Part shown: piece by piece, positions 22,771 to 34,153 of the stretch
Position numbering within the stretch: the stretch's first letter is position 1
Layout of the letters: every line of letters starts with the position of its first letter
Origin: Uranotaenia lowii
Lineage: Eukaryota; Arthropoda; Insecta; Diptera; Culicidae
DNA length: 64,000 nucleotides
NCBI RefSeq assembly: GCF_029784155.1
Contig: NC_073693.1
Location: forward strand, 167,081,104 to 167,145,103
Direction: 5' to 3'
Made by a program: the position numbers and the translations under genes
The notes under the pieces: model-generated
What the model was told of the DNA's origin: nothing
The model's database searches: none
The model's input: only the letters and a program-made list of their open reading frames with translations

Positions 22771-25437
22771 CAGTAACTTTTCGATTTTATCACTGTTCGA
22801 ATTTATCAATACTTGCCAAATTCACGCTCGATTTTATCACGGTTGTGGTTTCGATTTTATCACGCTTTTTTAGAAATCATTCAGAAACCATTTTTAAGAC
22901 CTTAATTTTCGTTCAAATGTCCAGAGCGTTTTTGTTCATGATATTTTTTATGGTTTATGTTATGGAGATAGGATCTGGAAGCACTGCCTAGTATAGGGTG
23001 TGATTTTCCATGAGTGGAAGAAATAGTTCATTTTATAGTGATAGAGTTAATTTTTATTCTGTTTCATTTGTTAAGTCGATATGTTTAGTGTTTGGACCAA
23101 TGTTAATCAAGGTGGTATAATGAATAGCGCGATGGATCAATCGAATTTTCAATTTTTAATTTAAGTGCACTGATTGCTTCGTTTTATTTTTGGTGGTGTG
23201 ATGACGCCAACATGGCTGTTGAAGAGCTTTAACGAAAGTGCGATGTCATTTTTCGGAAGGAGATAGCGCTGTAATCGTGTTAAGATTGGTTTTAAAAGAT
23301 AGATGGCGCAGTGTTTGCTTTTTCAGAAAAAGCTTCGTGTTTGTTTATTGTGACCGCTGTAAATATTTACTGTACAACATCAGAACAAGATAAGTACATG
23401 TTGCTTTTAATTTCTAGTCTAAACAACACTTTTTTGGCATGTTTCTCTGTTTTCAAAAGAAACTTTTTTGGACGTGTTTTCTTTTGGTTTAAAGCGCGCG
23501 ATAAAAGTGTTTTGTACGTGTATGATGATATCAATATTAGTTATTTCAAATGCGGTTATTTTTTTTTCTCTCCCGGTAATGGATAATTTTTCCGTCAGTC
23601 GGGTCGGTTCGTTGTGTGTGTGTTAGTGTGTTTTAGCGGGGAGAAAATTGACGTGATCGGTTAATTCGGTTGTCGGTGTTTATAAATAGTGTCTTAATGC
23701 TGCAAGAGAGCAACAATGGAGATTTTCTCCTCCGTTCGGTTGCTTGGGAAAAGAGTAGGTACATCAGATAAGCGAGGCGCGATCGGAGGCGTTTTTTTTC
23801 TTTCTTTTTTTTTCTCTAAGAATTTTAAGCTTCGGAGGCTTATTCATCCCGAGCTTTATTTTTTTTTCTCTTTCTCTCCCCGTTTGCATAATGCGTTACG
23901 TTTTTTCTCATTAGGATATTCTTGCTTTTCTCGTCTTAAACGCGCGATAATCTTCAAAGTTGGACCGGTGCTTAATGCATTGTATGTGTATGACAATGCT
24001 ACATTAGGACGTATTTGTTCTAAATAAAAACGCGATGTACTCGATAGTGTGCGACGCGACGATCATTAAATATTTAACTTTGCTTTGATCACATCCCTTC
24101 CCAAAGGGAATCCAGATCCTATTTACCTTCCCCACTAACAAACCACCCTTCCTGTGACGACCGTGGAGATTTAGAGGTGTATTCGGTCTCTAGTAGCAAC
24201 GGAAGTCGAACTAATAATCCTTCCCTTTCCCCGATGAACCGTAAGGACGTGGCCGGCGCCGTTATTGACCATATAAGATAAAGAACCTTCAAAACGTGTA
24301 CACAGAAAATGGTAAGCTAATCCCAAGCCCCATTTATTTGGATCTATGTACAATTTTGATGGTTCTTGTCAATCACGGAGTAGCAACTACTGAAATGTAC
24401 GGTTTATCTAAGCTCAAGCTCAAGCTCAAGCTCAAGATATTTTTTATGGTTTATGTTATGGTATATATTTAGGTATTCAATAATATGAAAATGCCATTGA
24501 ACTGTTTACTTTAGCTGTATGGTGTTTAAAATCATCATTTGGTTTTTAAAACACTTGAAATTATCGACATCAGTATTTTAACGTCACACTAATGCTAGTG
24601 TTTTTATTTGTGCTTGGTTAGCCGCTCTAAAAGTAAACTTTTTTGGTCATGCGAATCATATAAAGGTGTGGGTGAACTTACGCGTTTTTGAAAAGAGATA
24701 AGTATCTCTGATTTCTTTTTTTAATTTGTTTATTTGAAAGGGTGGCGTGCACAATCCTGATGGGACAGCTTTAAGTATTGTCTGAATGGATAATTTTGGA
24801 AAATCAAAATGAAATTCTGCTAGCTTTGCCTTAAAATATGTTAAAAGAACTAAGATTTCTGTTTTTCTACATATGAAAAAAAAGGATTATCTGCCCTTAA
24901 AGCAAATTTCGAGAAACACACTTTAAAAGTCTGAGTTGAGCAAATTTCGAAATATTTTTTGAAAAGGTAAACTTTTTAGTTAATCAAAGGTGTAAAGATT
25001 AAAATATTGAAATTTGAAATATGCAGGAGAAAATTTGTTGGTGCATTTTTCTTTGAACTCTTTTTGAAAATCGACATAAGAGATAATGACTGTTAAATTC
25101 CCATAAATTCATAATATTTTACTTTAATTAGATGTAGATTATCAAATTGATATTCTGCATGATTTTATTTCAAGAAAAAAAAATCTTTAAATTGCTATAG
25201 AGAAGAATAATTTGAATTAAAATCGGTACTTTGTGTTAAGAAATCTTTGATAAAAACATGTTATTTTCAAAATTTGTTGACTTAAAACGTTTCCACTGTT
25301 TAAAACATTTTAAATTATTGATAAAAGACAATAAAAATACTTTATTCCACTTTTAATTTTTAGTTTCGCTAAATTCACGGTTTCGCCAAATTCACGGTGA
25401 AATTTTTTTTGACCGTGATAAAATCGAGATACTACTG
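22771..25437. mobile_element. pogo-like TA element (second family), interrupted
   Basis: Left end CAGTAACTTTTCGATTTTAT and right end GATAAAATCGAGATACTACTG are imperfect inverted repeats flanked by TA (22769-22770, 25438-25439). CCAAATTCACG words repeat inside both ends. Without the nested element at 22966-24436 (and one TSD) it is about 1.17 kb and shows no transposase. A fragment of the same family is at 14202-14325. Confidence 0.7.
22966..24436 (+). mobile_element. Composite non-autonomous retroelement, 25-bp TSD
   Basis: It is flanked by a perfect 25-bp duplication that begins ATATTTTTTATGG and ends GTTTATGTTATGG (22941-22965 and 24437-24461). The right end is a (TCAAGC)n tail (about 24411-24436), as in I-type mosquito LINEs. 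The right 330 bp (24105-24436) look like a LINE 3'UTR. The left 1.1 kb (to about 24060) looks like a 5'UTR with two related GCGCGATAA-containing modules (23490s and 23940s). No RT or other long ORF lies between. It is probably a LINE deletion derivative joining 5' and 3' UTRs. Confidence 0.7.
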
Positions 25438-25439
25438 TA

Positions 25440-26452
25440 TTCCGCTTAATAGACGCATATAGCCTGCTTTTCCCCTAGTGCATTACTTTTACCCTGCCTT
25501 GTAACACTTTGAAAATTTATTTATCCATCGCCCTCTCAGGTTTATCTTCCAAAAACACAATAGAAAACGCCGTCGCCGTACATATTACAGCCAGTTTTAA
25601 AAAAATACAAACTAGATATTTTTTTTTATGAAAAATACGTGTTAAAAAAAATAAATGTAAGACAATCGTTCATTAAAACTTCGTTTAATTCCGGCAAATC
25701 TTGTAACTTTTCGGATTCTTATTGACCATCCCGAGATATATTTCAGAAACGGGATAATTCCAACCCAAGTAGGTAACCGGTGTTAAGAGATCGGGAATAA
25801 ATCAGTAAGCAAACTCTTAGTGATTATTTCGGTCTATAGCGCTGTAAATGAACCTAATTAAAATCAGTAGTGGTCCTATCAGCAACAAGTTTTCTGAAAT
25901 TACAGAAAAATCTGTAATTTCGCAGTATTTTGAGCAAATTTTTGTCACAAAATCTGTGTCATAAATCAAAGATTTTAAAAAATTTCTAAATTTTGTAGTT
26001 TTTCATAATAATAGTTTTTAATATCACTACTAATCATTGATTTCTATCTGTGATCATTTTACAAGTAAAATATTAAAAAGACCCCATTTGCTTTTGATTT
26101 TCTTCAATGACCTTCAATTCAAGTACTTATGTATGTAAATAGAAAGACGGTAAAGTAAATTTTTTTTTCGACGTTTTATGCATTTTCAAGTCTACGGCAT
26201 CAGACTCGGGAGAACGTCTCAGGAATTACAGGAAAAAGCGGATTCGAACGTACGGGTCAATTTGATAGTTTCAGCTGTTTAAAATACAGGACATAATCGT
26301 CCCGATCACAGGAAAAAGATTAAGTATGTATACATAGAGAATCATAGCTCATCACATGTTAAACTTAACTAAAAGGCTTATCTCTAAGCTAATATATGGT
26401 ACAGGAATAAGTCCTGACAACATGAGGTTAGGCAATTCGATTTGGATGCCTT
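25440..26452. other. AT-rich intergenic DNA with a decayed MITE
   Basis: 25873-26090 resembles the MITE at 1335-1717 in inverse orientation (AATTACAGAAAAATCTGTAA, AATCTGTGTCATAAA). Borders and TSD are not clear. No gene in the remainder. Confidence 0.45.
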
Positions 26453-26595
26453 TCAATGAAAGATATAGAATAAATTTAAAGAAAACTTCAAATGTATGTT
26501 GGAAAAGATAAAATTGCCTGAATTTAACTGATAACCAAGTACAAATTGCGCATTTTCTGGGGTAACTTCTACAGTTAAGAATCTTGAGTATTTAC

Positions 26596-26875
26596 CAAAA
26601 ACAGATGCAATCAACACCACCATCGTCAAGAAGATTATATAGTCCGAGAAGGCCGCCTCTACTTTGGGGGTTCTCATGGAATTCCGCATCACATCCTGCT
26701 TGAGCTGCTCTTTTTCCTCATCGGACAAATTATCCATGGTTTCGAGCATCTTGATAAAATCTTCCAAGCTGGGCATCTTAAAGTTTCCATCGCCGGGAGG
26801 TGGCAGCGGAGGAAAACCCCCCTGATCCGATCCGATAGTTTCACCAACAAAATCGTCAACGACCACGTCTTCCAT
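26596..26875 (-). CDS. Alternative first coding exon B
   Basis: Opens with ATG at 26875 and encodes 93 residues plus one base. The N terminus is acidic (MEDVVVDDFVGETIGSDQGG), followed by a proline patch FPPLPPPGDG (21-30), then a helical segment with NLSDEEKEQLKQDVM (49-63), and a hydrophobic segment IIFLTMVVLIASVF (80-93). It ends on a good donor TTTTTG|GTAAATAC at 26596/26595 in phase 1. Joining to the exon at 5990-6084 would give 124 residues and a ~20.5-kb intron containing exon A. The helical LSDEEK block echoes TLSDSEK in exon A. Coding quality is high, but the long splice is inference. Family not recognised. Confidence 0.6.
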
Positions 26876-27689
26876 AATTGCGCCTCTTTACCGACAAATG
26901 GGAAACCACGTTGGAATATTTGGAAAGAACAAAAACGTCCACGTCTTTCACCGTCACTCACAGCACAATCAATGTGCCAAAACCTAAGCTTTGGAGAGGT
27001 ACACCTAATACTGATTATTGAATGGCACCCGCCGAAGAATGATAATAAATAGCAGCATGTAGGTTAGATAAGAACACCTCCTACTGATTAACCAAGAATT
27101 GAATTTCGAGTCTTGATGACCTCTCCGAGGAGATGCATGATGAAAAGAATTTTTTTCAGAGCTTCTCATTACTGTCGAAACTGCATTGTAGCATTGTAAC
27201 CTATCTTACTCGAAAAACATTTAAAGAAATATTTTGCTTCGAGTCGAATTAGATTTAAAAATGTGAACCTATTTTTTTACAAATAACATTTGTAATAAAT
27301 ACAAGGTTTCGAAAGCCAAAAAGAGTTCACTTTCTTAAAGTTTAACAAAAAAATGGACTTGCAATCGACTCCGACGAAATATGAAGCACTCTAATTCTCC
27401 TAGGTAGGTATGTGCTAGGAGAAGGTGTACAGATAAGGATTTCGTACCGGTCTGTAATTGCACCAAGAATCGTACCCTTATCAGAGCTAATCGTATAGCC
27501 TCTCTTGAAAAATTTGAAATAGCTTGCCTTGCACAAGGTACTCGTACTGACCGGGCCTCTCGGGGAAGACCGAACCGATCAAAACCTTTGAAGAGTCTCA
27601 GCAAGAAGTTAGTATCAATCGAACTGTATCCCATATGGTATGCTTTCATGGGTGTTTTGTTGAGGAATTCAAATGAAATAAACGCTTAC

Positions 27690-27783
27690 CGGAGAGCCCA
27701 ACGACGACGATAGCCGGAATGACAAAGACAATGTTCGGGAAGCCATGCTGATAGAGATCGCCGCTGGAACTGAGCTCTACCAT
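27690..27783 (-). CDS. Alternative first coding exon C
   Basis: ATG at 27783 opens 31 codons plus one base: MVELSSSGDLYQHGFPN, then the hydrophobic IVFVIPAIVVVGLS. It ends on the strong donor TCTCCG|GTAAGC (27690/27689), phase 1. An upstream acceptor (TTTATCTCCAG, 27797-27807) and a donor of a non-coding exon (AATTAAG|GTACGG, 27878/27877) frame an intron of about 80 nt in the 5'UTR. Joined to 5990-6084, the product is a 62-residue protein: short lumenal N terminus, one TM segment, basic cytosolic tail. This looks like the minimal isoform. Confidence 0.6.
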
Positions 27784-27877
27784 TTTCGATGCACTCCTGG
27801 AGATAAATTATGATCAATTAAGAATTAGTGACACAAATATTTTGATGAAAAACGAATCTCAAACTGTGCAACCGTAC

Positions 27878-27935
27878 CTTAATTAAGAATGTAGCTCCCC
27901 AATGAAAGGAAAAATAGCAATCAATAAGATTTACA
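27878..27935 (-). other. Putative 5'UTR exon of isoform C
   Basis: Minus-strand segment ending in a good donor AAG|GTACGG, about 80 nt upstream of the acceptor of exon C. The 5' limit (transcription start) is a guess. No TATA box is obvious. Confidence 0.35.
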
Positions 27936-27949
27936 ATGGATTTGAACAG

Positions 27950-28992
27950 CGATGATTTGGATGTGGATCCAACAAGTTATTTTCATTCACAACACGTAAG
28001 CAGAGTACAGTTGTAACTTTTCGGCTTGTTTGCTGGAGTGTGTGAAGTTTTATGGATTAGGATTTTTTTGACTGTGTGCGTTTTTCAAGATTGGCTTGTC
28101 CCTCACAGCAGCGGTATCAAACGAAATTAAAAATGAGGTTAAAATTTGGTGCGAGGTTACTGGCTAGTGTGCGTTAGAGTTTTGTGGGTATTTATCTATT
28201 ATTTATTTTTATTTTTGACACCGCAGAAAAAAAAGTCGACAAGTCGACTTACGGAACTGAGATGCCAGATGACGTTTTTGGTATCCAATGAAACGATGAA
28301 ATAATCAATCAAAATTATTCCATAAAAAGAACGGTGGCACGAACGGTTTTTAGAAGCGACATTACCTTTTAGTTTTCTCTATAACAGGACCAATATAATT
28401 TAGAAAAACACCAAAAATACGTATTTACGTTCAGAAATGTTGATAAAATACAACAACAAAAACTAAAGTTTTTTAAAAAATTTATAAAGTACTCAATAAT
28501 TACAAAATGATGAAAAATTAAAAAAAAAAATCAAAATCAAATACATACAAAAGCCTAAAAATGACAAAACCAACTTGAAAATCATGAAGAATGACAAAAA
28601 CAGTAAAAATGCAAAAAAAAAACAAAGATTATAAACAAAACAAAAATAGTGCAAAATGCATCAAAAACATGAGAAAAAAAAACCTTTAAAAATTCTTAAA
28701 ATGGTCGGAAAAAGACTTAAAATAACGTTAATGATAATAAAAATAGTTATTTTGTAAAAATAAGAGAAAAAAGTTTCAGATAAAAATCCGTTCGATTTTG
28801 GCAACATCCGATTTTGGCAACATAAAATTTAATGTTCGGGCATGCTGCCAAAAACGAACGGGGTCTGTATCATATTTTGAATAAATGGAGCACATCTGGC
28901 ACACACACCATTCTGAAACGAAAAGGCGGTAAGCACTGACTATAGGAAAGTCGACTCGAAAAGTGTTGTCAGTTATTTTTTTTTTTCATTTT
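27950..28992. other. AT-rich intergenic DNA, nothing recognised
   Basis: Extremely A-rich at 28430-28780. A short run CGATTTTGGCAACATC repeats at about 28793-28822. No gene or element borders resolved. Confidence 0.4.
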
Positions 28993-29144
28993 GATGGCAT
29001 AGTGAATACGATGCGATGCGATGCGGTGAATGCGATTCAATGCGGTGAACCACATTTGATGAAAATGTATGTGAATCGCTTAAACCTGACATACTCAACG
29101 CGGCGAAGGAGATGTCAATTTGTTCCGCCACTCGAGTTCGCATA

Positions 29145-29965
29145 CACACAAAACTTTCGTGGCTCCACTTAGCAAAAATTCGCTGTTACTTCCCGTTAGC
29201 AAAATTATTTTTTTACTTTAGAACTAGCAAACAGCTTAGTTTGCTTGATTTGAGTAAAAACTAATATTTTTAGCCGGTTTCTTTTGAATAACAGCCGCCT
29301 TTACCGCCGAAAAGAAAACATAAGTTCGGTTACGGAAATTCGGAGCCAGCGGTGATTTTGGTGACCAAACGGATCTATACTGGAAAGCAATCAGGTAAAG
29401 ACCAATCTAGACGCAAACAAACTTTTTGAGTTTTTTCATGTGTAAATTTTCCATTTTTACCAGGATGGCGCTCCCAGCGAATACAACACCAAAGCCGGGG
29501 ATGCACCTAAGAGGTTGACAAGTTTCCAAAAAGGAACATGCTTAATGTTGGTCGACGATCGAAACATCCGGAATCGAACGGTCAACCTACCCACATCCGG
29601 AACAACCCGATCCAGGCGCAAGAAAGTAATTATTGGCAAAGTTCGAAAAAGTTTTCACAACGCTGATGGACAAGTGTAATTCCAGAAAAGGTTCACGAAA
29701 ATAAATTAAAGTGAAAGGTGAAAGCATCAGTGTTTTTTATTTGAAATATGATAACCTCCCTAATTATAAATTTTGTAAATAAAAATTCAGGGCGGTTTTT
29801 TTCTTCGGATTTTGCTAGAAATTTGAGTAAAAATTGCGGCGGCTAACTTTTTCTCTGGTTTGCTAAAATTTTAGTGGAAAAATATTGCTAAATTGATTGC
29901 TAAATTTCTAGCTGGTCAAATTTGAGCAAAATTTTGCTAAATTCCGGCCTCAGAAATTTTGTGTG
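29145..29965. mobile_element. TA-flanked TIR element E2 with intron-bearing cargo
   Basis: Ends CACACAAAACTTTCG and CAGAAATTTTGTGTG are flanked by TA (29143-29144, 29966-29967). TAGCAAAATT words repeat inside both ends. The middle (29285-29740) is gene-like: a possible exon ending AGCAATCAG|GTAAAG (about 29394), a ~69-nt intron ending TTTTTACCAG (about 29462), and an open frame of about 70 codons from 29463 to a stop near 29680, with the stretch CLMLVDDRNIRNRTVNL and a basic patch. The following segment resembles one in E1. Confidence 0.6.
29463..29680 (+). pseudogene. Cargo exon of E2, unrecognised
   Basis: After a typical acceptor (CCATTTTTACCAG) a frame of about 70 codons stays open: it starts DGAPSEYNTKAGDAPKRL, includes CLMLVDDRNIRN and ends with GKVRKSFHNADGQV before TAA. 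The upstream exon is broken by stops in the matching frame. No domain is recognised. It may be a captured host exon or the element's own small gene. Confidence 0.35.
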
Positions 29966-30290
29966 TAGGCTGCGTCCGTAAATTTTCCGCCAATTCGCAT
30001 CGCATCGCACTCACTATGTCATCGGCCTAAGCTTAATAGTCCTATTTGCCGCTAGTAGTATTCGTGTCATAATTAGGAGCTTTGCACTGACACTTTTTCA
30101 TTTTGGGAACATTAACCTAAAAACGAACATGTTCGTCGACCGACTGCTCGATTTTTGCACTGAAATTTTTGGAGGTTAATTGTCCCGGTCTCGTCCGTAC
30201 ACGCCAGTGGGATGCCAGTTAATGTGCGTGAGAAATGTCAAAAACAACTCTATTACCGTAATTGCCGTAATTCCGTTTGACATGCTAATG

Positions 30291-31129
30291 CAAGGAATAT
30301 TTAAAGAAGGTAGTGTCGAGGCAGCCCTGCTTTAGTATTAGTACACACTGCGACGTCACAATCACGAAAAATCTGTTAATTTACTAGTAAATTTGCCTTT
30401 TTCGTTGATAATTTGAAGAATTAGCTGGAAATGTTCCACTTTTAGTACCTATTATTCTAGAAGGATTCTTGCTCTTCAAGATTGGTACGAAAAAATTTGG
30501 TTTTTCGAGTAATTTTTGTATGGAATAGACCATAGAAGTTCGAAAAAATGGTAGATTTTCCCTACTCAAATATGCAAAACTTTAAAATTAGTTCAAAGTC
30601 TTCCATGAAACTGATCAAGTCAGTGCAGTTTAAGATCCTTTATTACAAAAAAGTTATCAAAAAACGAACTTTTATATAAAACCACAATTATTTATTCGCA
30701 TTTTAATAAATCGAGTTAACAATAATCAATTGATGTTAATTGTTCTACATAAGAATTGAATATGGTAAACCGATTGGATAAAAATCATGACAATCAGTTG
30801 AACACTCAATAACTACCAGCTAGACCTTTTAAAAGTAGATTTTATCTTCGTTTTTGAACGTTTTAGCTTCAACATGACATTGAGTTCATTATTAAAATGA
30901 GAAAAAAAAACATAATGCAATCTTCAAAGAACCAGAAAATTTTATAACATATTGAAATAGAGGTCTTACAACACAATCAAAATGAAATTGGAATGCATTT
31001 TCGTTCTAAAACATGTTTTTCTTTGAAATTTCTGCCATTTGCATATAAATTTTCGATACATTCGTTTTTGTGACGTCACAAAAAAAATCCAATATGGCTC
31101 TCGACACTACCTTATTTAAACATTCCTTG
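30291..31129. mobile_element. TIR element with 9-bp TSD, 839 bp
   Basis: Ends CAAGGAATATTTAAAGAAGG and CCTTATTTAAACATTCCTTG continue inward as GTAGTGTCGAG.. on both sides (about 29 bp). Both are followed inside by TGACGTCACAA-like words. They are flanked by the perfect 9-bp repeat ATGCTAATG (30282-30290, 31130-31138). A 9-bp TSD fits Mutator-like elements, but no transposase is present to confirm. Confidence 0.75.
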
Positions 31130-31138
31130 ATGCTAATG

Positions 31139-32363
31139 CTAAAACTTGTTGTAACCTTAAAATTTGCAGTTATTGAGTATTTTTCGCAGTGGCTTTCGAT
31201 TGCTGATGTAAAATTTTGTTTTCTGAGAAGTACTTGACATTCAGAGACAGACAGAGACTTGAGAGTCAAAAGCTCAAAGCAGAACCAATTTTTAATTAAA
31301 TACGAAAATATTGTAACGAAACCGTTCCTGTAGTAGTTATAAAACGATTGGAGATAGTGTAAAAAAACGTTTTGAGAATGATACCTCAAACCATAAAAAA
31401 CATTGCACTTATCTTGAATTTCAAAACGACGGTCTGTTGAATATGGCGTTAAGTTATGTTACTGTTTAAAACTATTAAAACCTTTATATGGAGACACTGT
31501 TCAAGGAACAGTTAGGGTATGGTTTATAAAACGCTTATGAATAACGTTTTCAGGGCATTGAACTGTTTCTAGAACGAACATATGTAGGCATATTTTAAAC
31601 GATCTATCAAACCGTTAATCGAACTGTTACGGAAATCGGAATTATTATTATACGAACCGTTTGTACTTAGATTACTGTTTTTTTAATGGTGTCTCATATA
31701 ACGTAACCATTAAAAAAAACTATTAGATTATATCGTTGAACCGTTTAGGAACCGTAGTAATGGCGGACGCACCAAAAGCTGTGGCCAAAGAGATTTTTTT
31801 TTTGGAGTTTTCGGATTTCACATAGTTATTTGATTTCATCATATATTTTATTTTTATATTTCAACTTACGTTCAATCCATTCAGAAACCTTTTTAATTTT
31901 TTGATTCAGCTCCATCCATTATTCAATGCGTGTATGAAGTGGGCTGAGACATCGGCCAATTTGTTCCGGAATCCACACTGCAGAGCCATAGTTATACAAG
32001 CGAGGTAGTCCACACGGTCGGGGAACTCGGGCTGCATAGAAAAATGCTTCATTCGGCGACACTAAATAAAATGAAGAACGAAACAGTCAGAAACATGTTG
32101 GAAATTAGAAAGACGAAAAATTGTGCTACCAAGCAACAAGTGAAACGGAAACAAAAAAACTTACTCACCTGAAATATTATGCATCTCTTTACCTAAGTTG
32201 CAGAGTCCAGCCCTCGGTGCGCCGGCTTCCTGGTCCATTGCGGGAGATCAACAGCAGTTTCGCACGAATTTTTGATAACAGCATCAAAAATTCGTACGAG
32301 ATTTCTGTTTGTTTTATTTTTCTTTTTTTCTTCTTCTCAGCAGTCATGACAGCAGCTACCAAA
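31139..32363. other. Intergenic DNA, nothing recognised
   Basis: AACCGTT/AACGGTT words recur at 31480-31760, suggesting an old repeat. No coding family seen. The ORF at 32121-32444 (+) runs into the next MITE and is not credible. Confidence 0.4.
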
Positions 32364-33000
32364 GGTGCCAGTTATCCTGATAAATCGGGATTTGTCCTGA
32401 TATTCGGAGGGGCTATTAAGAAAACAAAAATTCCCGTTTCATAAGTTTTTAGTTAAGAAACCCGCAGGAAGAAGAAAAATGAAATGAGTTAAACACGTAT
32501 AGAGGCAACATGGCGTCTTCATTGCAAAAATTTCAACCAGAGCCCATTTTTGAAAATCCTTAAAATCATATCTGCGGCTCGGGAATGTCAATCAAAAGAA
32601 TCTTTTGTAACATTGATAAATTATAGTTTGGCACAAAATGCAGAGTTTTCAGTATAATCCTTAAAATTAAAATTGATTCAAAGTGTCGAATTCATAGTAG
32701 AATTATTTTTAGACACGAATGCCACAAGGTGGTAAAGTGTCATAAATAAACCTAAAAAAAAAATAAAAAAATAGTAGAATTATCAGAATATCGAACAAAT
32801 CTCGGTTCAAGTTATATTTAAATGATGTTTTGCACATATTAACGTCAGCTACGATTCTATTCGCCTCAATGTATAAATAAAGGCGTCTATAGTGGTTTTT
32901 TGCCTTTATTTATGTAATTCAAGCGTAATTTATTGTTTCCTGAATAATTCTGATTTTTTCTTCATGCTGTCCTGATTTTGGAAAAAATCAACTGGCATCC
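32364..33000. mobile_element. Probable MITE with GGTGCCAGTT ends
   Basis: GGTGCCAGTTATCCTGAT at the left and ATCAACTGGCATCC at the right are imperfect inverted repeats. Repeated TCCTGATTTTGG-like words sit inside both. No convincing TSD. It contains the nested fragment 32707-32770. Confidence 0.45.
32707..32770 (+). mobile_element. Tiny 5'-truncated SINE/LINE tail with TSD
   Basis: A 64-bp insert ending in an A-rich tail (after TAAAGTGTCATAAATAAACC) is flanked by the perfect 13-bp repeat ATAGTAGAATTAT (32694-32706, 32771-32783). This is a heavily 5'-truncated retrotransposed copy. Confidence 0.7.
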
Positions 33001-33904
33001 CTAGATGTCATCCAGTAATAAGGTATTTCCCGACTTGTCAACCGAACAGCTGATTTCTCATGTTTACAATTTTCGGCACCTGGTGGTAGGGTAAAAATAA
33101 CAACAACACTACGCATGTTCAATGGCGGGATAGTAACGAAACCAAATTGGCGGTGCAATAGTTATGCATAACCAGGGTTGGTCGGCTCTTCTCAAATAAC
33201 AAAGAGCCGGGAGTAACCAACTCTGTTTTCAGTTCGGCTTCCGAGTGTAATCCTCTTTCGCTGATCGTGCTCCACTCGTTACCCGAGTTTACACGAGCTG
33301 TAAGTGACTCGGACGGCAAGTGTGAGTGTGAGAGCATTTGCATCCGAGTGGGAGAAAGAGAATTCTAAACAAAGAGTGCCCTGTGTTTCAGTCATACACC
33401 TCAGAGTAAATAAGGAAAAAAATATTTAGACTCCCACCACACAACGTAGAAAAAATATAAACAATTTCTACTCCGCTACTATGCTCACTGCTGTTAGCTG
33501 TTTTGAATTATTTTTTTTTACAAAAGGTAGCGTTCGAAGAAGAGGTGACAGGTGGTTTCATCAAAAAATCAGGACACCGCGAAGAACAAAAACCAGGATT
33601 TTCAGGACCCCATAGATTGGTGGAAATGAAATACAGCTCTTCTTAGATTGCATAAATTAAGGCGAAATAGCGGTGCAGTATACGCCTTAATTCATGCAGC
33701 AGAAGAGATATGAAGTTAGGTGGCTTTTAGTTTAACCCGAAAAACACCGTTCAAATATCATCTGAATCGAAGATTACCATTGGTTTAAGAGGTTAAACTG
33801 TTTTTATTGCAAAATCAATTGCAATTAAGATCAGGACGGCTTCTAGAAAATCAAGACACCGCTGGGAGCTTTGATTCGGAAAGTAGCATCTTTTCTCGTG
33901 AACG

Positions 33905-34105
33905 TTTAGTGTGGTTGAGAGTGGTTGGTGAGCTAAAGTACCACACGTTAGTCCTCGCTACTGGTCTGAACAAGAATGCCCCTTTATTCTAGCCTCCTGT
34001 TGCATTGCATGTGTGCAGCAGTCAAGGTATATTGACGAGCTAGGTAAGACAAATTTAGGTCAATGAAATATAATGAAAGGTGATACCAAAAGCTTGGATA
34101 CTACA
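33905..34105 (-). repeat. 3' LTR of the Ty3/gypsy element
   Basis: On the minus strand it runs from TGTAGTATCC to CCACACTAAA, 201 bp, and looks identical to 38987-39187. The purine tract lies immediately upstream (34106-34120). Confidence 0.9.
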
Positions 34106-34153
34106 TTTACTTTCTCTTTATAATATATATATTTATTAGTCACAAAACGTTTG

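Larger units (their letters stand above)
28993..30023. mobile_element. TIR element with GATGCGATGCG ends, interrupted
   Basis: The left end GATGGCATAGTGAATACGAT and the right end (inverse reading GATGACATAGTGAGTGCGAT) are imperfect inverted repeats followed by GCGATGCG. Without element E2 (29145-29965) it is only about 210 bp, a small MITE. The TSD is uncertain. Confidence 0.55.

Noticed and set aside
26689..26961. 90-codon ORF overlapping exon B
   Set aside because: Shadow frame of exon B; exon B has the conserved donor phase and a transmembrane segment.
27335..27649. 104-codon ORF on the minus strand as a gene
   Set aside because: Located in the predicted intron between exons C and B, with no recognisable domain and no splice signals around it.
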